A stretch of 64,000 nt of DNA, taken from contig NZ_BAEO01000018.1 in the NCBI RefSeq assembly GCF_000314995.1, positions 1-64,000 on the forward strand, written 5' to 3'. Shown piece by piece: positions 27,511 to 33,597 of this stretch (the stretch's first letter is position 1; every line of letters starts with the position of its first letter). A program made the translations under genes and the position numbers. This DNA comes from Paraglaciecola arctica BSs20135. GTDB lineage: Bacteria > Pseudomonadota > Gammaproteobacteria > Enterobacterales > Alteromonadaceae. Below the pieces are notes generated by a model. That model was not told the DNA's origin. It worked only from the letters and a program-made list of their open reading frames with translations, and made no database searches.

Positions 27511-29235
27511 ATGGCGATTGATCTCACTAGTCAATTTATTTTTGCAGGTTCAGTACTGGCACTGTTATGTATTTTTGCCAGTATCCTGTCTCGGCGTTTT
27601 GGCGCTCCTTTGTTACTTGTATTTCTTATTCTTGGCATGTTGGCTGGAGAAGATGGTCCAGGAGGACTTATTTTTAATGACTTTTCCCTAGCCTTTCTTT
27701 TGGGAAATTTAGCCTTAGCTATCATCATATTTGATGGTGGATTAGGCACTCGTAAAAGTACTTTTAGAGTCAGTCTTAAACCAGCATTGTCGTTAGCTAC
27801 AGTGGGAGTGTTTGTTACAGCTACTATCACAGGGGTGTTCGCTCATTGGTTATTGGACTTATCTTGGCAAGAAGGGTTACTGATTGGTGCAATTGTCGGA
27901 TCTACCGATGCTGCCGCAGTGTTTGGTCTTTTACGAACCGCAGGGTTGAACCTCAAAGAACGAGCCGGTGCAACATTGGAAATCGAGTCCGGTAGTAATG
28001 ATCCTATGGCTATATTCCTTACCATTGCCATGGTTCATCTTCTTGTACAAGACAGCAGCAACCCAGGCTGGTCTTTTTTAGCTGAGTTTGTGCAACAAAT
28101 TGGACTGGGCAGTATCATCGGTCTTGCTGGTGGTTATCTACTTACTCAATTGTTAAAACGACTTAATTTACCTAGTGCTCTTTATCCATTGCTTGCCTTA
28201 GCTGGTGGTTTAAGTGTATTTGGATTGGCTAATCTTTTAGGGGGCAGTGGTTTTCTTGCTATTTATTTAGTGGGGGTGTGGGTTGGCAATGCACCATTAC
28301 CTTATGGCAACGACATTCATCGCTTTCACGATGGAATAGCTTGGTTAAGTCAAATAGGGATGTTTTTAATGCTGGGATTATTGATCACCCCCAGCCACTT
28401 GCCTCCCATCATCCTTCCGGCCTTTGCTATTGCGGCTGTGCTTATTTTTGTAGCTAGACCTGTTGCGGTATTGTTATCGCTGTTGCCTTTTCGTTTCCCT
28501 TGGCGGGAACAGGTTTTTGTAGGCTGGTGCGGCCTACGGGGAGCGGTGCCGATCATTCTTGCATTATTCCCATCACTTGCCGGAATGGAACATACCGCTA
28601 TCTATTTTGAGCTGGTTTTCTTTGTGGTCTTGGTATCGTTATTACTGCAAGGCTGGACTATTGCACCTATGGCAAGATGGTTAGGCATCGATCTCCCTCC
28701 TATTCCCCATGATCCAACCCATTTGTCATTAACGGTTTCAACTGAGCAACAAAAGGAACTGCTCATTTATGAAATGGCTGAAAATACCCCAGTACTCGGA
28801 ATGAATCAGCAGCAATTACCCACTATGCAGGGGGCACAGGTTGTGGGGATCATTCGTCAAGGTGTGTTGGTTGAAGAGACCTCTGAACAAATATTGAGGC
28901 TTAATGATCAACTGCTGATATTGGCGTTGTCTGACACCACAACGTCCCTCAATAACTCCTATGCTTCGCCACGAACAGCGACTAATCAAGAAATGCAGTC
29001 ATATTTAGGGACATTTGTCATCAATCCGGATACAAGGTTACAAGACTTATCTTGGGCTTATGGTTTTGAAGTCAGAGAAGACTTACTAGACACTACTATT
29101 GCTGATTACATTGAAAATAAGTTTTATGGTAAACCAGTGGTAGGTGACCGAGTGCAGTTTGGTGCGGTAAAATTTGTGGTTAGAGAGCTAGTAAAAGGAA
29201 AAATTACCGTTGTAGGTTTAAAACTAAGTTCTTGA
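27511..29235 (+). CDS. K+/H+ antiporter, NhaP2/CvrA type
   Basis: This 574-aa protein has an N-terminal CPA1-type exchanger domain of about 13 helices, with EDGPGG, IIFDGGLGTRK, GSTDAAAVF and a conserved ESGSNDPMAIFL (ND motif). A cytoplasmic TrkA-C-like domain (LLIYEMAENTPVLG) and a C-terminal CorC/HlyC-type transporter-associated domain (RLQDLSWAYG through KITVVGLKL) follow. This architecture is that of NhaP2/CvrA, which exchanges K+ for H+. It lies beside the Mrp operon, so the two form a 10-kb ion-homeostasis block. GGAGG lies directly upstream of the ATG. Confidence 0.9.
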   Translation: MAIDLTSQFIFAGSVLALLCIFASILSRRFGAPLLLVFLILGMLAGEDGPGGLIFNDFSLAFLLGNLALAIIIFDGGLGTRKSTFRVSLKPALSLATVGVFVTATITGVFAHWLLDLSWQEGLLIGAIVGSTDAAAVFGLLRTAGLNLKERAGATLEIESGSNDPMAIFLTIAMVHLLVQDSSNPGWSFLAEFVQQIGLGSIIGLAGGYLLTQLLKRLNLPSALYPLLALAGGLSVFGLANLLGGSGFLAIYLVGVWVGNAPLPYGNDIHRFHDGIAWLSQIGMFLMLGLLITPSHLPPIILPAFAIAAVLIFVARPVAVLLSLLPFRFPWREQVFVGWCGLRGAVPIILALFPSLAGMEHTAIYFELVFFVVLVSLLLQGWTIAPMARWLGIDLPPIPHDPTHLSLTVSTEQQKELLIYEMAENTPVLGMNQQQLPTMQGAQVVGIIRQGVLVEETSEQILRLNDQLLILALSDTTTSLNNSYASPRTATNQEMQSYLGTFVINPDTRLQDLSWAYGFEVREDLLDTTIADYIENKFYGKPVVGDRVQFGAVKFVVRELVKGKITVVGLKLSS

Positions 29236-29240
29236 GTGGA

Positions 29241-29267
29241 TGACTTATGTTAGTAATGCATAAGTCA
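29241..29267 (+). terminator. Hairpin after the K+/H+ antiporter gene
   Basis: TGACTTATG (29241-29249) pairs with CATAAGTCA (29259-29267) over 9 bp, 5 bp after the stop. No T-run follows, so it may be an mRNA-end stabilising hairpin or a factor-assisted terminator. Confidence 0.35.
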
Positions 29268-29277
29268 TCGATGCATC

Positions 29278-29447
29278 CGAGGCATGGGTAAAGCAAAAAC
29301 GCTGCTAGGCTACGCATAACCTTAATAAGGTACCGTTGTGCCCACAGCCCCGTTCCTCAATCAATCCAAGCCATTTGCATACATAAAATAGATATTGAAG
29401 ATTTTGAGCGAGACTCAAAATCTTATTATGGGTGGCTTGTTAAAAAC
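29278..29447 (+). mobile_element. Decayed RAYT 3' end
   Basis: Codons 29278-29319 read RGMGKAKTLLGYA-stop, against RGMGKAKALLRCA-stop at the end of the transposase at 194-1174. The following bases also match the non-coding left end of that element: GTTGTGCCCACA, CAATCCAAG, and TTATTATGGGTGGCTTG at 29423-29439. Only the last 13 codons and about 120 bp of tail remain, compared with about 190 bp of tail in the intact copy. Confidence 0.75.
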
Positions 29448-29458
29448 TGCTTCTTATT

Positions 29459-30184
29459 TTAATCATTCTCTGCCATTAAGGCGGTAATTTTTGGCTCTAT
29501 TGCCTCAGCCCAAACCTGATATTGGTCTTTATTGGGGTGCAGTAAATCTTTCATTACAGATTTACTTAAATTACCTTTTTCATCCAGAAATATGTGATTA
29601 ATGTCTAAATAGTGAACACGTGCGCCATCATCAAAATCTTTAATAATAAGATTAATTTCATCATTTATTTTACGTAACGGATCATCAACCGTGGCGCCAC
29701 GAGGAAATATTGCCAATAACAAAACTTTGGTGTTTGGCAACTTAGTCTCTAGGGACTCAATAATTTTTTTAATACCGAGCGCTGTATCTTTTGGAGCATC
29801 TTGCCTTTGCCCAGTGTTATTTGTACCTATCATTAATACCAATAATTTAGGATCAATATTTGCAACTTCACCATTTTGTAAACGCCATAAGACGTTTTCA
29901 GTTCTGTCAGCACTAAAACCTAAGTTTAGTGCATTGCGCTTAGCATAATATTGTTGCCAAACCTGTGGAGCTTTAGTTTCCCAATAGTGTGTAATTGAAT
30001 CGCCTAAAAAAACCAAGTCAACTTTTCCCATTTGCTCTTTTAATAGTAATTTTTCCTCATGGCGAGGCATCCACCATTCTGTTGCCGCTTTATTGGTAGG
30101 TACAATAGACGCAGGTTCATTTGCCGATACCGATGATGCACAACAAGCAAACATCAGCGCAAAAATTAAAACGATATTTTTCAT
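29459..30184 (-). CDS. Exported SGNH/GDSL-family hydrolase
   Basis: This 241-aa protein has a signal peptide (IVLIFALMFACCASSVSANE). SGNH blocks are visible: the nucleophile in VFLGDSITHYWE (GDS), glycine block GFSADRTENVLWRL, GTNN in LLVLMIGTNNTG, and the D-x-x-H pair in DLLHPNKDQY. It resembles the platelet-activating-factor acetylhydrolase-like GDSL esterases, which remove acetyl or acyl groups from lipids or polysaccharides. It is a single gene; its 3' end abuts the decayed RAYT. Confidence 0.88.
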   Translation of the reverse strand: MKNIVLIFALMFACCASSVSANEPASIVPTNKAATEWWMPRHEEKLLLKEQMGKVDLVFLGDSITHYWETKAPQVWQQYYAKRNALNLGFSADRTENVLWRLQNGEVANIDPKLLVLMIGTNNTGQRQDAPKDTALGIKKIIESLETKLPNTKVLLLAIFPRGATVDDPLRKINDEINLIIKDFDDGARVHYLDINHIFLDEKGNLSKSVMKDLLHPNKDQYQVWAEAIEPKITALMAEND

Positions 30185-30561
30185 AATATTTCCTATTTTT
30201 TGTTAAGTCTAATCTGAATAATCTGTGTTTAACCAGTAAAACTTTGTATTATAATGGAAAAAGAAAGCCAGAGTAGACTGCGATGGGCACAATACAGTCA
30301 CAAGCCTTTCGAATTTACATAGACCGAATTTACATAGACAGCCATCGCAACGCGCCAAAATAAATACCACCCTGAAAGTTCAAGACACACCAATATTAAA
30401 CTACATATTCACGACCTCATTAAAGGTGAGTATTACATGGACATATATGGACGCTCCAATTACATGGACAGCCATCGTAATTTCTTTGGTTTCTAAGTAA
30501 AAAGTGCCTACTGATTTAGGGGAAGATCAGTTTTTGTATTTGTTTGCGATCGAGTCGAAAT
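30185..30561. repeat. Gene-free stretch with ACATRGACAGCCATCG repeats
   Basis: A 21-bp direct repeat with two mismatches (core ACAGCCATCG) occurs at 30330-30350 and 30460-30480. Shorter copies lie at 30312-30324 (TTTACATAGAC) and 30433-30442 (TTACATGGAC). No gene is visible. It also carries the SGNH hydrolase promoter. Confidence 0.6.
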
Positions 30562-31380
30562 TTAAGCTTGTTTATAAAAGGCGGTATGATCTGCTTGAGT
30601 TTCCAATATATGCTGGAAGCGGCCGTTAATAGCAAACGCCGTAAAAGCTAACACCGGCTCACAGGTTTGGCCTGGTTTCCCCAAATTAACCTGCTCACCA
30701 TGGTTGACCATCAATGCACCCAGTAAATCCCGACTATTCTGCTCGATACGGGTATTGATGTAATTGGCAATTTTAAAAGAAAGTGGCCCTTCCAAGTTTA
30801 ATACTGACAAGTTGAGTTTTTCTTCAAGGCCTAATTGATCTGGTTGCATGGTAGACCCCAGAGTCGACTCGCGCACTTCCACATGGTCTGGATTATATTC
30901 TTCGCCACTTGGAATGATCGCATAAAGATCGTAATCACCATGCACATATCTTGGCATTAGCAACCCCATCTCTACCAATGCGATACAACCAAAATGCTGA
31001 TGCTTGCGATTGGTTTGCACGATATAGGGTGTTGGACAACCTCGAGGCTGAATTTTATCATCGAAACCATTCTGCGGTTCAGTAATGAGGTGCTTTGACT
31101 TATTCCATTCCTTAAGCGCAGCTCCTAAGCGGTCTGCGGTAAAGGCACCAGGCTGCAAAATAGGTGAACAAACTAAACCTGCTGTTTTATGGCTGATATC
31201 AAGGTTGGCTGTCTTGGCCTTCATGTCGCCGCGCTTACCTGTATAACCTGTTTTACCGATCCAACTTACTGAAAGATTACCTGTTTTACGCACTAGTATG
31301 TGGCAGTGAAAGGTTTTTGCGGCTTCAATGAAAGCGCCGATGTGGATGGGATGGACAAATTCGGACGCAATTAGACTCAT
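30562..31380 (-). CDS. ExoY/edema-factor-like nucleotidyl cyclase (stand-alone)
   Basis: This 272-aa protein has no signal peptide or membrane segment and starts with AAGGA before the ATG. It has the ordered active-site set of the anthrax edema factor/CyaA/ExoY cyclase family: K49 and K56 seven residues apart in TGKRGDMKAK (as the K-x6-K of CyaA and ExoY); D149-Y-D151 in HGDYDLYAIIPS (the two metal-binding aspartates); and N226-H227-G228 with N232 in MVNHGEQVN. The family makes cAMP or other cyclic NMPs and is usually activated by a host protein such as calmodulin or actin. No secretion gene is adjacent. The length is that of a bare catalytic domain. Homology is inferred from motif order and spacing. 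Confidence 0.78.
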   Translation of the reverse strand: MSLIASEFVHPIHIGAFIEAAKTFHCHILVRKTGNLSVSWIGKTGYTGKRGDMKAKTANLDISHKTAGLVCSPILQPGAFTADRLGAALKEWNKSKHLITEPQNGFDDKIQPRGCPTPYIVQTNRKHQHFGCIALVEMGLLMPRYVHGDYDLYAIIPSGEEYNPDHVEVRESTLGSTMQPDQLGLEEKLNLSVLNLEGPLSFKIANYINTRIEQNSRDLLGALMVNHGEQVNLGKPGQTCEPVLAFTAFAINGRFQHILETQADHTAFYKQA

Positions 31381-31546
31381 TATATTTATCCTTAATCATA
31401 ACGTGATTGCAGTATGTTCATACTAAGTGCAGATAACACTATCCCTTTTTTTAAAAGGGGGGGATTCAAAAACGCTAATATTCAACACTTGTAGCCGTCG
31501 ATTTTTCAAGCGGTTCGCTGATCGTCTCATATTTTATGAGGGCACC

Positions 31547-31572
31547 GAGTATAGGTAAAATAAAACGTCATT
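31547..31572 (+). repeat. Direct repeat A, left copy
   Basis: GAGTATAGG, then an A-rich segment, then ACGTCATT; 24 of 26 positions match the copy at 33018-33043. The two copies bracket the GC-rich endopeptidase gene. Confidence 0.7.
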
Positions 31573-31763
31573 CTTCGTAACATTTAGAATATACCTTAGC
31601 TCATATTTTTAATTTCACACCTTTCTCATACCAATGAAGATGCGAAATACAGATATTTCCCGCAAATTACTCAACTGTATTCACATAATTCAGAATTTAA
31701 AACATGCGCCTCCCGCTGTTGTGTAAACCGGTTTTGAATATTGCTTTTGATTATATGATGAAC

Positions 31764-31795
31764 TGCTTTTATTCAAACAGCCACATCTGAGGCGG
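31764..31795 (+). repeat. Direct repeat B, left copy
   Basis: It starts TGCTTTTATTCAAACAG (17 bp identical) and matches the copy at 33052-33083 at 28 of 32 positions. It lies 47 bp from the endopeptidase stop codon. Confidence 0.75.
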
Positions 31796-31842
31796 CAACC
31801 TTCTCAGAAATGGCTGTGTCCGGCCGCGCGACGATCAATCGT

Positions 31843-32790
31843 TTATGCGATCTCACCGTCTGTGCGTGCTGGTGGCTGGATGCGGACGTGGAAATGGTCT
31901 TTGTGGTTGGCCCAAGGGCGGACTTTGCGTATCCGGTGTAATTTATCAGGCGCTGTGGCTGCGGTGTCGTCGTCAAAGCCTATGACTTGAACCACTGATT
32001 GAGCCACCAATGATTCCAACTGCGCCCGCGCTGCTGTTCGGTTGAAATGTTGCTGGCGCGCTGAACGTCCGGCTAGGTAACGCCAGGGCACGTTAGTCGC
32101 GGTTGCTCCATTGGACGAATCGAGCAAAGGCAGGCGCATATCGACATCCAACCCGGTCTCATGGCTGCCGTGATAATCCGCGCGGCCGCCCTGTGCTGGG
32201 GCGCAATCGCGTACCCACATGGGCGGCATCGGGTCCCGGTGCATCGAGATACGGTCCCAGGCGAGGGGAGTGAAAGGGCCGGGGTTCGGATTCCGATCGT
32301 TCCACGGAACTGGCGGACGCAGATCCGGTGGGAAATATGTGTCCCGAACACGCCGGATATAATCACGCCCGGCGGCGTTCAGCATATCGACAATCCAACT
32401 GGTGCCCCAACCACCATTGTGCAGCAAATAAGGCGTGCCCCCCGCCGCAGCTTCGGTCAACGGTGCGGTCATCTCGGTCGTGCTCCACCCGATCTCGCGG
32501 TGGCCCATGATCTGAATCCATCTCGGCGCATTGACGGCGGCCAGCCATCTATGGGTGCCACGACCCACAGAGATCCGTCCGCTGTGATTGCGGTCAACGA
32601 ACTTGGTTTCCCCAGTTGTGATGGCCTGAAACAGCTTGATCGCGCGCACGAAGTGTCTGGCAGTGCCGCCGCCCGTTCCCCCAATCCATGAAAAGCCAAG
32701 TTGGCGAAGTCTGTCGCGGACAATGCCAATATCCGCTTCATGGTTGTCGCCACCTGGGCCGACAGATCCGGAAAGTACAATTCGAGACAT
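31843..32790 (-). CDS. Penicillin-insensitive murein endopeptidase-like protein (foreign, GC-rich)
   Basis: The start at 32790 (MSRIVLSG) is chosen because AGAGGTG precedes it and GC-rich coding begins there. The 315-aa protein has an N-terminal half with a peptidoglycan-binding-like stretch (IGIVRDRLRQLGF). A C-terminal MepA/M74-type (LAS) metallopeptidase domain follows, with zinc ligands in HETGLDVDMRLP (H-x6-D) and a final HFH in NHKDHFHVRI. It would cut peptide cross-links in murein. No signal peptide is seen. GC content and codon choice differ sharply from all neighbours, and imperfect direct repeats flank the gene, so it was acquired laterally, probably from a high-GC bacterium. Confidence 0.8.
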   Translation of the reverse strand: MSRIVLSGSVGPGGDNHEADIGIVRDRLRQLGFSWIGGTGGGTARHFVRAIKLFQAITTGETKFVDRNHSGRISVGRGTHRWLAAVNAPRWIQIMGHREIGWSTTEMTAPLTEAAAGGTPYLLHNGGWGTSWIVDMLNAAGRDYIRRVRDTYFPPDLRPPVPWNDRNPNPGPFTPLAWDRISMHRDPMPPMWVRDCAPAQGGRADYHGSHETGLDVDMRLPLLDSSNGATATNVPWRYLAGRSARQQHFNRTAARAQLESLVAQSVVQVIGFDDDTAATAPDKLHRIRKVRPWANHKDHFHVRIQPPARTDGEIA

Positions 32791-33017
32791 GTAACACCTC
32801 TGTAATATGTAAGACGCTGACTGGTATGAGATCTGAGGATGTTCAGATAATGACACTAATGCACCTAAGATTCCCATTGAATCGAATGTAAATCCCCAGA
32901 CCTCTAGAGCCGGTTAACGAAATTTCAGCCACCTTGATTACTAATTAATTGTTTTAGAACCCGTCGGCGAAACGTCGCTTTCAACACTGTAAACTAAAAA
33001 TAATAGGTCAGAGTATA

Positions 33018-33043
33018 GAGTATAGGAAAAATAAAACGCCATT
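33018..33043 (+). repeat. Direct repeat A, right copy
   Basis: Right partner of 31547-31572; the two mismatches are T/A at position 10 and T/C near the end. It is followed 8 bp later by repeat B, whereas the left copies are about 190 bp apart. Confidence 0.7.
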
Positions 33044-33051
33044 TTCCATCT

Positions 33052-33083
33052 TGCTTTTATTCAAACAGACTTATCTGAAGCGG
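33052..33083 (+). repeat. Direct repeat B, right copy
   Basis: Right partner of 31764-31795, sharing TGCTTTTATTCAAACAG, ATCTGA and GCGG. Confidence 0.75.
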
Positions 33084-33440
33084 TGCTCTACTTTGTGAGG
33101 GCAATAATTCGATGACTTCATCATTTTTTGTATTCTGGTGACTAAGTATCTTTTTATATCTTGGGCTGAACGTCCGGAGATCGCTCATAGGCGATCATTC
33201 CAGTTTTCAGGTTTGCAGTTGTGCAAATACTGCTCAAAATTACCACCAGAGCTCTACAGTTGCTTTATCAACCAAAATTTCATTGTCCGAGTGTGTTAGT
33301 GATGGGCAGAAGTGAAGATCACGTAGTGGCTGACTGAGTACAAAATTAGCTAAAAGTGGTTTTTCAGAAGAGTTTTTGTGAGACCCGAAATCTATAAATC
33401 GGTGGGTGTGAGGTAATTCGATGATTTGCAAGAGGAAAAT

Positions 33441-33517
33441 GGTGGCCCGACCCTGACTCGAACAGGGGACCTGCCGATTATGAGTCGGATGCTCTAACCA
33501 ACTGAGCTATCGGGCCA
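33441..33517 (-). tRNA. tRNA with anticodon CAU, probably tRNA-Ile2 (lysidine)
   Basis: Read on the minus strand, the gene starts GGCCCGATAGCTCAGTTGG. It has a CTCATAA anticodon loop, a GTTCGAGTC T-loop region and an encoded CCA end. The cloverleaf closes over 7 acceptor pairs. The anticodon CAU could be Met or Ile2. C4 and C5 in the acceptor stem (GGCCC) match known TilS identity pairs of tRNA-Ile2 and differ from elongator Met in E. coli (GGCTA). Initiator features are absent: position 1 pairs and no GGG/CCC anticodon stem is present. Confidence 0.9.
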
Positions 33518-33597
33518 CTTTCTATTTTAAATACGCTTATTGCCTAAGTAGGCTGAAAGCGACGCGCAGTATAAGCAGTTTTTTTTTCATTGTCATC

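Larger units (their letters stand above)
31381..31842. other. Gene-free stretch left of the foreign endopeptidase
   Basis: It contains the cyclase promoter region, a CCCTTTT/AAAAGGGG inverted repeat near 31443-31465, and the left copies of two imperfect direct repeats (31547-31572 and 31764-31795) that recur right of the endopeptidase gene. No ORF is supported. Confidence 0.5.
32791..33440. other. Gene-free stretch between endopeptidase and tRNA
   Basis: It returns to AT-rich composition just upstream of the endopeptidase start. It holds the right copies of repeats A and B and the endopeptidase promoter. A 63-codon minus-strand reading frame at 33240-33431 has no ribosome site or recognisable motif and is not called. 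Confidence 0.45.

Noticed and set aside
30330-30480. CRISPR-like reading of the short direct repeats
   Set aside because: There are only two full copies with mismatches and irregular spacing, and no cas genes.
32161-32691. 176-codon plus-strand frame opposite the murein endopeptidase
   Set aside because: It is a by-product of high GC in the foreign gene; the minus-strand frame has the zinc-ligand motifs and a ribosome site.
32880-33000. Integron attC-like half-sites near the endopeptidase (GGTTAAC and similar)
   Set aside because: The sequences do not form paired RYYYAAC/GTTRRRY sites with the required symmetry, and no integrase is present.
33240-33431. 63-codon minus-strand frame beside the tRNA
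   Set aside because: No Shine-Dalgarno site, no motif, and directly downstream of a tRNA; treated as chance.
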